64,000 nt of DNA from BTUB01 sp963836585. GTDB taxonomy: Bacteria; Babelota; Babeliae; Babelales; Vermiphilaceae. Positions 34,873 through 43,478 of this stretch are shown piece after piece (position 1 is the first letter of the stretch; the number at the start of each line of letters is the position of its first letter). The notes under the pieces are model-generated. The model ran no database searches, was not told where the DNA came from, and was given only the letters and a program-made list of their open reading frames with translations. The stretch spans positions 1 through 64,000 of the forward strand of contig CAWIJV010000001.1 in assembly GCA_963836585.1 (NCBI GenBank), in the 5' to 3' direction. The translations under genes and the position numbers were made by a program.

Positions 34873-35231
34873 TGAAGCAGAAAAATTTCGCGCTGAGCGC
34901 GCCACTTTTAGTGGCATTGGTGGCATCTGGAAGTTGGGCAATGGAGCGTCCTCAACTGAATCTTTCCCATTCAAGTTCAAGTGATGCATCCTCGCCGAAT
35001 GTTGCCAGAATAGCGTATTCACGAGAATTTCTTATGGCGATAGGCGAAGAAGTGCAGAAAACCGGAGAAGTAGATGCGCCTATCTCGCAAGCGCTGGAAA
35101 AATTTAAAGCTCAATTTGTGCAAGACAAAAAATCAGGAAGAGCAGTGCAGCCGGCCGCATCATGCTCGCCTGAAAGTTCTCAAAGAGATTCTCAGCGTCG
35201 CTACATTAGAATCACCAGAAAAAAACGTTAG
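34872..35231 (+). CDS. Small exported protein with candidate eIF4E-binding motif
   Basis: The 119-residue product has a signal peptide (LSAPLLVALVASGSWA, then MERPQL), a Ser-rich low-complexity segment and the sequence RIAYSREFLMAIGEE at residues 46-60. This fits the eukaryotic eIF4E-binding consensus Y-x4-L-hydrophobic, with the same Arg and Phe spacing as eIF4G and 4E-BP proteins. A basic tail (RRYIRITRKKR) ends it. The remainder looks disordered, as in 4E-BPs. An exported translation-initiation mimic is suggested, not shown. Confidence 0.6.
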   Translation: MKQKNFALSAPLLVALVASGSWAMERPQLNLSHSSSSDASSPNVARIAYSREFLMAIGEEVQKTGEVDAPISQALEKFKAQFVQDKKSGRAVQPAASCSPESSQRDSQRRYIRITRKKR

Positions 35232-35240
35232 AAAATAAGT

Positions 35241-35984
35241 ATGCCCAAATACAAACTGATTATTGCATATGATGGCACCGACTATTTTGGCTGGCAAATT
35301 CAGGCCGGTCACACCACAGTCACCGGTGTGTTGCAAGATACTTTTAAGCAAGTGTTTGGCAAGGATATTCATATTGCGGGCGCTTCGCGCACCGATGCGG
35401 GCGTTCATGCACTGGGGCAAACAGCTGTTTTTGATACTGATTTGAATCTTGATCCTGCGGATCTGCGTAATGCATGGCAAAACAGTTTACCCGAAGCGAT
35501 TTTATTGCGTGAAATTACTTCTGTCCCTCCCGACTGGAATCCGCGCCATAAGGTAAAGCAAAAAACATACTATTACCATTTTTTTCAAGAGCGGCCGCTC
35601 CCTTTTGCCGCGCGATATGGCTGGCATTATCGCTATCCGGTTTCGCTTGAAAAGTTAAACCAATGTTTAAATATTTTTGTCGGCACCCATGATTTTAGAT
35701 CCTTTTGCACCGGTGATGATATGGAGAGCACGGTGCGCACCATCGATGCGGTTGGAGTAGAGTTTCTCAACACATTTAATGCCTATCGTATTACGATAAA
35801 AGGGCCGGGATTTTTGCGCTATATGATTCGGCGTATCGTGGGTGCTTGCCTTGAGGTTGCCTCCCGTGATACGATGACCATTGATGATTTAAAAATTGCC
35901 TTAGAGCAAAAAAATCCGTTGCAGTTATTGCCAACAGCACCGGCAAAAGGGCTGATGCTCCATGACATTATGTATAACACCTAA
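35241..35984 (+). CDS. truA: tRNA pseudouridine(38-40) synthase
   Basis: This 247-residue enzyme has the catalytic block GASRTDAGVHALGQ (nucleophilic Asp), the start YKLIIAYDGTDYFGWQIQ, and FLRYMIRRIVGACLEVA near the C-terminus. All are diagnostic of TruA. It lies nine bases after the exported-protein trio, probably in the same transcript. Length is normal. Confidence 0.96.
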   Translation: MPKYKLIIAYDGTDYFGWQIQAGHTTVTGVLQDTFKQVFGKDIHIAGASRTDAGVHALGQTAVFDTDLNLDPADLRNAWQNSLPEAILLREITSVPPDWNPRHKVKQKTYYYHFFQERPLPFAARYGWHYRYPVSLEKLNQCLNIFVGTHDFRSFCTGDDMESTVRTIDAVGVEFLNTFNAYRITIKGPGFLRYMIRRIVGACLEVASRDTMTIDDLKIALEQKNPLQLLPTAPAKGLMLHDIMYNT

Positions 35985-36001
35985 ATCAAAAGAAATAGGG
36001 T

Positions 36002-36559
36002 ATGACCAAAAAACTTATCACCGTAGCAGCAGTTCTTATTGCGCTGAGCATGGGCGCCTCACTTTTTTATTACTACGCGCCGCAGCCGACTTTTGTTCAA
36101 GCAGGCCCAATTTCCGATTATGTTGATGCGCGCGACCGGCAAGAAATTCTCAACATGTTTGAGACCGATCACCATTGGCTGGTTTCCAGTGAAGATTATG
36201 ATCCGGAGTTTACGCTTGATAATCGGGCGCCCAATAAGCGAGAAAGCCGCTATTTTGGTCAACTAAAGATTAAAGTGCTGCGTGAGAATGATCAGTTTGT
36301 GGCATTTGTGGCTTATTACATGAAAAATTTCTTTTTGGGCCAACTGCTTTTTATAGCCGTTAAGCCTGAATTTCGTGGTAAAGGATATGCGCAAAAATTG
36401 ATGCGCTTCGCGCTCGATGACATGAAAAAAATGGGTGCCTCCATGGTGGCACTCGTCACCCGCACCACGAATCTTTCTGCTCAGGGTGTCTATAAAAAAA
36501 TGGGCTTTACCATTTCGCATGAAGAAGATGGTTTTGTTTACTTTGAATTGAGAATGTGA
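36002..36559 (+). CDS. GNAT N-acetyltransferase with N-terminal membrane anchor
   Basis: This 185-residue protein has one N-terminal hydrophobic segment (LITVAAVLIALSMGASLFYY) followed by a GNAT domain. The acetyl-CoA motif is in FIAVKPEFRGKGYAQKLM, then VALVTRTTNLSAQGVYKKMG. The substrate is unknown. An anchored or exported GNAT is unusual, as acetyl-CoA is cytoplasmic; the domain would sit outside if the segment is a signal. It follows truA by 17 bases. Confidence 0.75.
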   Translation: MTKKLITVAAVLIALSMGASLFYYYAPQPTFVQAGPISDYVDARDRQEILNMFETDHHWLVSSEDYDPEFTLDNRAPNKRESRYFGQLKIKVLRENDQFVAFVAYYMKNFFLGQLLFIAVKPEFRGKGYAQKLMRFALDDMKKMGASMVALVTRTTNLSAQGVYKKMGFTISHEEDGFVYFELRM

Positions 36560-36909
36560 TGATGAGCAAAAAATCAGTTATTTTATCATTATTGTTATCA
36601 GTTTCGCTGATAACTGCGCAAGATAAGCCTCAGCTGCCCCCGCTATCGGTAGCAGATGATTTTGTTGTATTCAATGATCCTGCATTGGATAAATTTTTAA
36701 ATCCCAATGAGCAAGAAGAAGATTTTGTCTATTCTATTGAGCAACCGCCGCCACCGGGCACTTTGCTGGTATGGCTGCGCATTGTGGGTGTGCCGGTCTT
36801 AAATGCTTTTTTTGCCGTGCGCCGCGTGGCGCGTACCACATTGGCATGGGTTTTAGCCGCGCTCAACATTAAACAACCGGAAGCTGCCCCGCATGAGCAA
36901 CAATCCTGA
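36559..36909 (+). CDS. Small exported/membrane hypothetical protein
   Basis: Start codons GTG 36556, ATG 36559 and ATG 36562 all overlap or adjoin the GNAT stop, so translation is coupled. The signal region (KKSVILSLLLSVSLITA) is followed by an acidic segment (DDFVVFNDPALDKFLNPNEQ). A hydrophobic, amphipathic C-half follows (LLVWLRIVGVPVLNAFFAV). It overlaps rsmE by 17 bases. Family unknown. Confidence 0.55.
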   Translation: MMSKKSVILSLLLSVSLITAQDKPQLPPLSVADDFVVFNDPALDKFLNPNEQEEDFVYSIEQPPPPGTLLVWLRIVGVPVLNAFFAVRRVARTTLAWVLAALNIKQPEAAPHEQQS

Positions 36910-37651
36910 TACTCATCTATTTGCCGTTTACGTAGGCGATCTTTTTAAGCGGCAATCACCGCCAATTGGTGCCACCGTGCCGATTGCCGATGAAGCTCTG
37001 GTCCATCGCATGGTGACCGTCTTGCGCTTGCAATCGGGCCAGCAGCTTATTTTATTTGATGATCGGGCTCATTATAAAGCTACGTTCATTGGCCATAAAA
37101 AAAATAAAGAAGCGCAGCTTACTCTTGAAAGCAACGTGCTCCATGCTCCTCTCGGTTTAGCGCTAGAATTTTATTTGCCACTTCTCAAAAAAGAGGCACT
37201 TGAGGAAGTGATTTATTCATTAACTGAAATTGGCGCACGTTCAATTCAATTAATGGTTTGCCAAAAAAGCCAAAAACAGTTGAGCGATAAAGATCTTGCG
37301 CGTTTACACAAGATAAAAATTGCCGCCGCCGAACAGTCAAAACAGTTTGCGATGCCGCTCATTAAAAATCCTCTCACATTTGATGCCCTCTGCACGGCGC
37401 ATAAAAAAAATGGAACACCCGGCATTGTATTTGATCCGGCCGGTGCGCCCGCCTTTGAGGTGATGAGTGCCTTGCGCCAACAAAAAATACAAACGGTGAG
37501 CGCCATGATTGGCCCGGAAGGCGGATTAACGGCTGACGAGATTCAGCAGGCGTTGCGCTCAGGATTTGCCACATGTGCACTAACTCAAACCACTCTGCGT
37601 GCCCTGCAAGCGGCCGCCGTCGGCGCCGGATTGTTGACAAGCCTTCTTTAA
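36893..37651 (+). CDS. rsmE: 16S rRNA m3U1498 methyltransferase
   Basis: This 252-residue SPOUT-class protein shows ALVHRMVTVLRLQSGQQLIL at the start and FYLPLLKKEALEEVIYSLTE with LGARS-like ARSIQLMVCQ in the middle. The knot motif is MIGPEGGLTADEI, followed by TLRALQAA. These are diagnostic of RsmE. It methylates 16S rRNA in the small subunit. Repeat copy C begins six bases after its stop. Confidence 0.93.
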   Translation: MSNNPDTHLFAVYVGDLFKRQSPPIGATVPIADEALVHRMVTVLRLQSGQQLILFDDRAHYKATFIGHKKNKEAQLTLESNVLHAPLGLALEFYLPLLKKEALEEVIYSLTEIGARSIQLMVCQKSQKQLSDKDLARLHKIKIAAAEQSKQFAMPLIKNPLTFDALCTAHKKNGTPGIVFDPAGAPAFEVMSALRQQKIQTVSAMIGPEGGLTADEIQQALRSGFATCALTQTTLRALQAAAVGAGLLTSLL

Positions 37652-37656
37652 TTTTG

Positions 37657-37777
37657 TGGTTCGATACATCTCGCTTCGCGAGATACTCACCACGAACGGA
37701 GATCCGTTCGTCCTGCCTGTCCGCCGAAGCCTTGGCGAAGGTCGGGAGTAGAAATCGAAGATTTCGTATCGAAGGAT
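37657..37777. repeat. Dispersed palindromic repeat, copy C (intergenic)
   Basis: It contains GTTCGATACATCTCGCTTCG, CACCACGAACGG, ATCCGTTCGTCCTG, CCGAAGCCTTGGCGAAGG and TATCGAAGGA, in the same order as copies A and D. It fills the gap between rsmE and a short membrane-peptide gene. Confidence 0.85.
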
Positions 37778-37828
37778 TGTATCACTCGCTTCATTTTGAG
37801 TATGCTAAAACAAAAACAGGAATTTCTC

Positions 37829-37945
37829 ATGAAGCGCGCCAAATCTTTAAAACGCTACGATATCATCCTTTTGCTCGGTTTTTTACTCCTCATGAGCTGC
37901 GGCATTGGTCTCTTGTATGGCGTAGCTTCGGTGATACCAAAATGA
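37829..37945 (+). CDS. Short membrane peptide (38 aa)
   Basis: An ACAGGA ribosome site precedes ATG 37829. The product (MKRAKSLKRYDIILLLGFLL ... GLLYGVASVIPK) has a basic N-terminus and one membrane helix, ending one base before the convergent tsaB stop. It could be a truncated remnant, as the reading frame stops right after the helix. Confidence is moderate because of its size. Confidence 0.4.
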   Translation: MKRAKSLKRYDIILLLGFLLLMSCGIGLLYGVASVIPK

Positions 37946-37946
37946 C

Positions 37947-38597
37947 TTACTTGAAGGCCGGCTTAAAATAGAGCGGCTGGAGCTGGTAACTGATATTTTC
38001 TTGAGCCTGCCATTGTGCGATGCCCTGCCGGGCAATCGCCGCAAGAGAGGCAGTTTCTGGTATGGGTGAATCGAACTGAGCACGAGCGCCAAAAGTATCT
38101 TTTATGAGCTGCTCGTGCAAGATGGTGCCGTTGCCTAAAAAAAGAATCTGATCATGGGGAATTTTTTGCATCACTTCATCAAGCACTAATTTGACAGCGC
38201 CCGATCCGAATGTTTGTGTGCCATCGGTTTCAATCAGATAATAAACATCTCCGGCAAATGCGTTGAGAAGAATTACTTTATTCGGCGCAGGGTATTCCTG
38301 AGTAAATGCTTGCAGACCATTCACGCCGATCAGCGGAATTTTGCGTGCAAAGCTTAATCCGTTTACGGTGCTGATCACCACGCGGAGGGTGGTAAATGGC
38401 CCCGGGCCTTGGTTCACGGCGATAAACGCAAGATCATCAAGCGTGAGCTGGTGACTTTTTAAAAGTGCGGCCACGGCGCTAATGGCATCTTTGCTTGCTT
38501 GGGTTTTATCAAGGGTGGTGATGGGGCCCAAACCCTCGGGAGTGCCAATGCTCATGTGCACCGCATGATAGGTATGTTGAATTGCCAGGAAGTACAT
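37947..38597 (-). CDS. tsaB: tRNA threonylcarbamoyladenosine biosynthesis protein TsaB
   Basis: This 216-residue protein has the ASKHA-type pattern of TsaB: LAIQHTYHAVHMSIGT, then FIAVNQGPGPFTTLRVVIST, NGLSFARKIPLIGVNGLQAF and LLNAFAGDVYYLIET. With TsaC, TsaD and TsaE (not in this window) it makes t6A37 in tRNA. It starts immediately after the stop of the small zinc-ribbon gene (TAG-ATG). Confidence 0.92.
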   Translation of the reverse strand: MYFLAIQHTYHAVHMSIGTPEGLGPITTLDKTQASKDAISAVAALLKSHQLTLDDLAFIAVNQGPGPFTTLRVVISTVNGLSFARKIPLIGVNGLQAFTQEYPAPNKVILLNAFAGDVYYLIETDGTQTFGSGAVKLVLDEVMQKIPHDQILFLGNGTILHEQLIKDTFGARAQFDSPIPETASLAAIARQGIAQWQAQENISYQLQPLYFKPAFK

Positions 38598-38777
38598 CTA
38601 ATTTCTATTTCTGCATTTTTGTTGTTGATAAAAGATACTAAAGGTATCAAATTCGATCGATTTATCTTTCTTTAAGACAATTTTACCACAATTTAAGCAT
38701 TTCCATCCGTCGAAATTTAAAAAGTGATCAAAAAAGGACTGCAAAACCATCAGTCCTCCGCATTTTTTACACTTCAT
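38598..38777 (-). CDS. Small zinc-ribbon protein (59 aa)
   Basis: The start at 38777 has an AAGGAG ribosome site. The product begins MKCKKCGGLMVLQSFFDHFL and continues GWKCLNCGKIVL, giving two CxxC knuckles spaced as in the common family of uncharacterised small zinc-ribbon proteins (MKC.KCGG.M...GW.C..CG). It ends with TAG directly before tsaB, so the two form an operon. Confidence 0.7.
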   Translation of the reverse strand: MKCKKCGGLMVLQSFFDHFLNFDGWKCLNCGKIVLKKDKSIEFDTFSIFYQQQKCRNRN

Positions 38778-38984
38778 GGGTACTACTCCTTTTTCTAGGT
38801 ATTATAGATACTCCCTCGCCTCTCACTATAGTAAAACTAACCAGGTCTGCAATGGGGTCATTTTTATCCCGATCAGTTGCTTCATTTCCAAGCTAAGCAT
38901 TTACCCTGCTTCATTGTAATGCTATAAGAAAAAAATAGTAAATTTTTACCCTTTTTGTCAATAAAGGCGTATTTTAGAGGTTAT

Positions 38985-41528
38985 TTATTGCTGCCTTACT
39001 GCTGCTCTGGGAATTGCCGGCGCGGGAGTTCTCTTTGGCAGCAATGGTGAGGTTTTCACCGGCAAAGGAGTTGCAGGCCTTGCCTTGGGGGCAGTAGCAA
39101 TCGGTTTGATTGCAGTCATTGGTTTGGTCGATGCCGGTTGTGCAACCGGAGGTTTGGCTTGAGCGGGAGCTGCTTTAGCAGGGGCAGGCTTAGCGGTTGG
39201 TGTAAGTTTTGGCTGAACGGCCGGTGCAGGTTTTGTGGTCGGTTGCAGAAGTGGTGATTTTGCCGGAGTAGGTGTTGGATTTGGCGCGGCTTTTGTTGAA
39301 GGAACTGGCGCTGGTGCAGCCGGTTGCTGAGCGGGGGCAACTCCCACTTGCACCGGTGCAGCCTGAGTAGGTGCTGTTGCCGGCGTTGGTTGAGCAGCGG
39401 CTTGTTGTTTCTTAAGCTCAAGTGCTTTTTCCAGTAGAATTTGCTTCTGTTTTTGTGCTAATACATCGGAGATGCTTTTTTGCGCTATGGTTACCGGCAG
39501 TCCACCAAGTAGTTTTTCTTTGCTAGATTTATATAAATCTAGATGTTCTGCTATGGGAATTTGCTTAAAATTCCACCGGAGTTCTTTGGAATCAGTCGGG
39601 AAGGCTGCTTGGCTAATAGCCCATGCCGTATTATCAATTTGAAACGCTACATACATGTCGGGTGACTGAATGATAATATTTTTAAGTTCAATACCTTTAC
39701 GATCTTTAAGTAATATTTCGAGAGGATGTTTGTCTTTGTGGCCAACTAAAAGTCGTGCTGCGGCAAGCGTCAAAGAGATATCATTAGCACCGGTTAAACT
39801 TTCAATAAAATATTTTTCGCTGATTGATGAAATTTTTATTTCGGTTTGGTTAACCTGAATAAATGAATCTCGTATGCACTGCAATATACCCTGCCCTTTC
39901 TGTCCTTGGCCCGTAAAGGAAGTATATATGGTAATTTGTGAGAAAACATGTACAGGATTTTGTCCCGTCATAGAGATAAACTTTGGATATAAATAATAGT
40001 TTGGATTAGCTGGGTTTTTTACTTTTGCAAGTTCTGGTAGTTGCGATAAATATTGAGGTAAGATCTTTTCTGTTTTTAATTGTTCGATGACTGCTATTTG
40101 TTTAGATGTATCAACATTCGTAAAAAAGCCCGATTCATAGACAAAAGAATAGTTTCCGTAGGATTTTGGAATTATCATTCCAAAATTTTTTGGATAAATA
40201 ATAATAGGAACATCGACTATTTTGGGATATGTAAGAACAATAAGTTCATCATCAACTTCGATAGATTGTTTGTTCTCTTTCTTCAATTTTAAATATACGT
40301 TGCCTAAACTGAGTGATCCATCAATAACATTTGGTGTTTGGAATCCATTACCGCCGGGGAACCAAACTTGTGGAAATGTGGTGGCTCCATGAGGAGAGAG
40401 TTCGTCAGGAGTAAGTTCAACTAAGGATCGCAATAGATTGGTGAATGAAGTTCCCTTATCCTGGATAAAGCCTGCATTATTAAAAAATCTATTCACAAGA
40501 GCATGAAGTGTGCGATCGCCTGCTATCGCTATGCTATTAGAGATTGAGCCGAGAATAAAAATAAAGTTGTGATTGGTTTGTACCCCTTCTTTGGTGGTTT
40601 CCAATAGGGTCCTATTTTCCCCGCCGGCTGAGCAGGTAAGCACATAAATAATGCCGGTTTTAATCTTATTATCAAAAAAGGAAAGCATAGCATTAAATAT
40701 GCTGGGAATAATACCGCTAATGAGTGGTGGGTTGACTGTTCCATGGCCATTTATAAAAAAATCCCAAATTGGCGTTGTGTCATCAGTCTTATTAATAAAA
40801 ATTTTCTCTAAATCTTGAGCTATGTTTATGTTATTTTGCATAAGGCTATTAAATGCCTCCAAAGAAGGGAATGATTTGGAAGGAGGAAGTGGCATTACCT
40901 TTTTATTCTGCTCCAGCCAATCAATGAGTTCTTTATAAGGATAATCAGTACTGCTTACTCGTTTATTTGTAAGCGTATCAAATGATGGCAGTAGATGATT
41001 GAGTGAAGGCAATGGCTTGATACCAAGATTCTTTCCCTGATAGAGCGCGCTAAATTTTTTGGGCACCAAGAGTATAAACTGAGATTGAGGAACATCATAC
41101 AGATCCCAATTGTCAGTTAGCAAGAAGACGGGACCAAAAATATTTTTTAGAGCAATGCTTCTTTCATTGTTTGAATGAGGATTTTCTGGTCCATAATTCC
41201 GTGTCCTGACGATCAGATTCTTTAATAAATAGCTGGAGACAAGAATAGGAAATTCGTTATTGGAAAGATCTAGAGCCAGTCCATTTGTTATAGCAATATT
41301 CTTACCATCAACCGGCTCTGCATGGAGTAGATCTATTAAAATCTTCATTGCTGCATGCTGTTTGCCATTCGGAATTGCGGCTAAGGCGCCTTTTTCATAA
41401 TAGGTTTTGAATGGTTCAATGTACGGCTTTGGAGGTTTTGGAGCAGGCTTTTTAACAGGCTTTGAAGCGCTCTGCATTGATCCAACAATGCTCAACACAA
41501 AAAATGCTATCATTTGAAAAAAATACAT
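38985..41528 (-). CDS. Large exported protein with clan-CD-peptidase-like core and Pro/Ala-rich tail
   Basis: The start at 41528 (MYFFQMIAFFVLSIVGS, then MQSASK) has a GGGAGAGGGA site; the frame is open 16 codons further up. In the 847-residue product, a strand ending in His-Gly (WDFFINGHGT) is followed about 55 residues later by a strand ending in Cys (GIIYVLTCSAGGENR). This is the His/Cys order of clan CD (caspase-like) peptidases. The middle is beta-rich. The last 150 residues are Pro/Ala/Lys low complexity. It could be a secreted protease or an inactive relative. Confidence 0.5.
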   Translation of the reverse strand: MYFFQMIAFFVLSIVGSMQSASKPVKKPAPKPPKPYIEPFKTYYEKGALAAIPNGKQHAAMKILIDLLHAEPVDGKNIAITNGLALDLSNNEFPILVSSYLLKNLIVRTRNYGPENPHSNNERSIALKNIFGPVFLLTDNWDLYDVPQSQFILLVPKKFSALYQGKNLGIKPLPSLNHLLPSFDTLTNKRVSSTDYPYKELIDWLEQNKKVMPLPPSKSFPSLEAFNSLMQNNINIAQDLEKIFINKTDDTTPIWDFFINGHGTVNPPLISGIIPSIFNAMLSFFDNKIKTGIIYVLTCSAGGENRTLLETTKEGVQTNHNFIFILGSISNSIAIAGDRTLHALVNRFFNNAGFIQDKGTSFTNLLRSLVELTPDELSPHGATTFPQVWFPGGNGFQTPNVIDGSLSLGNVYLKLKKENKQSIEVDDELIVLTYPKIVDVPIIIYPKNFGMIIPKSYGNYSFVYESGFFTNVDTSKQIAVIEQLKTEKILPQYLSQLPELAKVKNPANPNYYLYPKFISMTGQNPVHVFSQITIYTSFTGQGQKGQGILQCIRDSFIQVNQTEIKISSISEKYFIESLTGANDISLTLAAARLLVGHKDKHPLEILLKDRKGIELKNIIIQSPDMYVAFQIDNTAWAISQAAFPTDSKELRWNFKQIPIAEHLDLYKSSKEKLLGGLPVTIAQKSISDVLAQKQKQILLEKALELKKQQAAAQPTPATAPTQAAPVQVGVAPAQQPAAPAPVPSTKAAPNPTPTPAKSPLLQPTTKPAPAVQPKLTPTAKPAPAKAAPAQAKPPVAQPASTKPMTAIKPIATAPKARPATPLPVKTSPLLPKRTPAPAIPRAAVRQQ

Positions 41529-41649
41529 ACTAATCCCTCTCCCCTTTTGAGTGGTTGTTAGTATGATTGTAGTCAATTATGATTACAAATAGGAATATAA
41601 TGTATGAACTGCGAGAAAAAAACTAATGGTGCCGAGCTTTTTGCTCAGA

Positions 41650-42060
41650 TCAATCTTCGCTTGCCGGCCGGGCAAATTGGAGATAGTTTTCTAAAATAAA
41701 GGCGGCGGCGATAGAATGGGATTTGATTTTATCTTCTTTGGTTTGGGCGCGTTTTAAAAGTTCGGCCCGCTTGCTGCTTAGTCGCTCGTCCCAGAACAGG
41801 AATTTTTTTTCAGGAAATTCAGCTTCCAGCTTTTTTTTGGCCTCTTCCACTTTTTTGGTCTGATCGCTACTCGTGCCGCGCATGGTGCGGGGATAGCCGA
41901 TGATGATTGCTGATATTTTCTCCTGGGAAAAAATCTCTTTCAGCGCAGAAATCAGATTGCGTGATTCAAGAGTTTGATACGGTTTTGCAAACATGCCCAG
42001 GGCATCAGTTAATGCAGTCCCGGTCCATACATCTCCAATATCGAGCGCCAGAAGTTTCAT
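41650..42060 (-). CDS. ruvX: RuvX/YqgF-type pre-16S rRNA nuclease
   Basis: This 136-residue protein has the RNase H-like core LLALDIGDVWTGTALTDALG, the IIIGYPRTMRGTSSDQTKKV block and WDERLSSKRAELL. The acidic residues of the active site are kept. The family matures 16S rRNA 5' ends. It starts 72 bases from the divergent symporter gene. Confidence 0.92.
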   Translation of the reverse strand: MKLLALDIGDVWTGTALTDALGMFAKPYQTLESRNLISALKEIFSQEKISAIIIGYPRTMRGTSSDQTKKVEEAKKKLEAEFPEKKFLFWDERLSSKRAELLKRAQTKEDKIKSHSIAAAFILENYLQFARPASED

Positions 42061-42132
42061 ATGATTCCTGTTTTAAATTTTTCCATAAAATCAGTATACT
42101 CGGGAAATAAAGATAATATAAAGGATTTTTAT

Positions 42133-43467
42133 ATGAACATTTCTCTTGATTCACTCTCTTCAATGGTGAACTCTTTCATGGGGTGGCCCATAATTTTTTA
42201 TGTGATTGGGGTGAGCATTATCATCTCATGTGCCTTGGGTCTTGTGCAATTGCGCTACTTTTTTGCCGCGTGGAAATACACCTTCATGCCTTCAAAGTCT
42301 GAAAAAAAATCAGATATGAGCCCGATTCAGGCGTTCATTAATATGCTCAACGTGAGCATTGGCAATGGCAGTTTGGCCGGTATGGCTACCGCCATATATT
42401 CGGGTGGGCCGGGTGCGGCATTATGGATTATTATCATCACGCTGCTGCTCATGTCGATTCGTTTTTCGGAAGTATTTTTGAGTACTCACTATGCAGCTCA
42501 TGCGCCAAAAAATACCACCTTGGGCGGGCCGATGCTCTATCTGCGCGTGGTAACCGGAGGCACATTTTTAGCATTTGCCTATGCGCTGGCCTGTTTAATT
42601 TTTAGTCTTATCAGCGCGAGTGCCACACAGGCCAATTCGATTGGCCTCAGTCTTTATACGAGCGGAAATGTGCCGCTGCTGGCAACTGCGATTGTGTTGA
42701 CCGCATTTCTTTTTTACGCGGTGGCCGGCGGAGCTGAGCGGATTGTAAAATTTTCGGAAATGATTGTGCCGCTCAAAGTTGGTCTGTTTTTTATTTCAGC
42801 GCTTATCATTTTGATGTATCATCATGCAGCAATAATTCCATCGCTCAAACTGATTATCAAAAGTGGGTTAAGCTGGCGCGCAGCTGCCGGCGGAGCGATC
42901 GGCTTTACTATGCAACAAGCGATGCGCTATGGAATTTTGCGTTCTATTAATGCAACCGAATCAGGATTGGGCACAGCAGCTATTCTGTTTGGTGCAACCG
43001 GCAGTGTGCATCCGGTGCGCGATGGGATCATGGCGATGGCAACATCATTGGTGAGTGCAATCGTATGCTTCACCGTTTCTTTGTGCATCGTGGCCAGCGG
43101 CGTTTGGAATTCGGGTGCTACCAGCACGGCGCTTACTATTGCCGCCTATCAAACGGTGTTTGGCACGGTGGGGGCTTGGATGGTGACGTTTCTTTCGATT
43201 GCGTTTGGCATCGGTGTGATGGTTTCTTATGCGTATATCACCAAAGCAGCCTGGGATGCGCTCACCGGAAATCGCTTTAGCTATCTTTTTATTTTGATTT
43301 ATTGCGCTTGTGCGTTTTTAGGTGCTCAAACAGATCAGGTGACTTCATTATGGACATTAGTGGATATTTCTCTGGCATGCATGGTGCTGATCAATCTGTT
43401 TGGCATTGTCTGCTTGCTGCCGGTGATTCGCGCTGGATTACATTCATACAAAAATTTACAACAGTAA
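42133..43467 (+). CDS. AGCS-family sodium:alanine/glycine symporter
   Basis: The start at 42133 (MNISLDSLSSMVNSFMGWPI) is used because AAAGGATT lies upstream. The 444-residue protein has about ten membrane segments and the family blocks INMLNVSIGNGSLAGMATAI, GPGAALWIIIITLLLMSIRF and AMRYGILRSINATESGLGTA. It would import alanine or glycine with Na+, which suits an auxotrophic host-dependent bacterium. The related GTGN loop reads GNGS here. Confidence 0.9.
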   Translation: MNISLDSLSSMVNSFMGWPIIFYVIGVSIIISCALGLVQLRYFFAAWKYTFMPSKSEKKSDMSPIQAFINMLNVSIGNGSLAGMATAIYSGGPGAALWIIIITLLLMSIRFSEVFLSTHYAAHAPKNTTLGGPMLYLRVVTGGTFLAFAYALACLIFSLISASATQANSIGLSLYTSGNVPLLATAIVLTAFLFYAVAGGAERIVKFSEMIVPLKVGLFFISALIILMYHHAAIIPSLKLIIKSGLSWRAAAGGAIGFTMQQAMRYGILRSINATESGLGTAAILFGATGSVHPVRDGIMAMATSLVSAIVCFTVSLCIVASGVWNSGATSTALTIAAYQTVFGTVGAWMVTFLSIAFGIGVMVSYAYITKAAWDALTGNRFSYLFILIYCACAFLGAQTDQVTSLWTLVDISLACMVLINLFGIVCLLPVIRAGLHSYKNLQQ

Positions 43468-43478
43468 AGGAGCCACCC

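Noticed and set aside
37573..37971. Plus-strand open frame through repeat copy C after rsmE
   Set aside because: It starts inside rsmE, translates the palindromic repeat and has no ribosome site; the 37829 peptide in another frame has a better start.
39116..39421. Gln/Leu/Pro-rich open frame in the tail of the 38985 gene
   Set aside because: It is an alternate-frame reading of the low-complexity Pro/Ala tail, without a start site.
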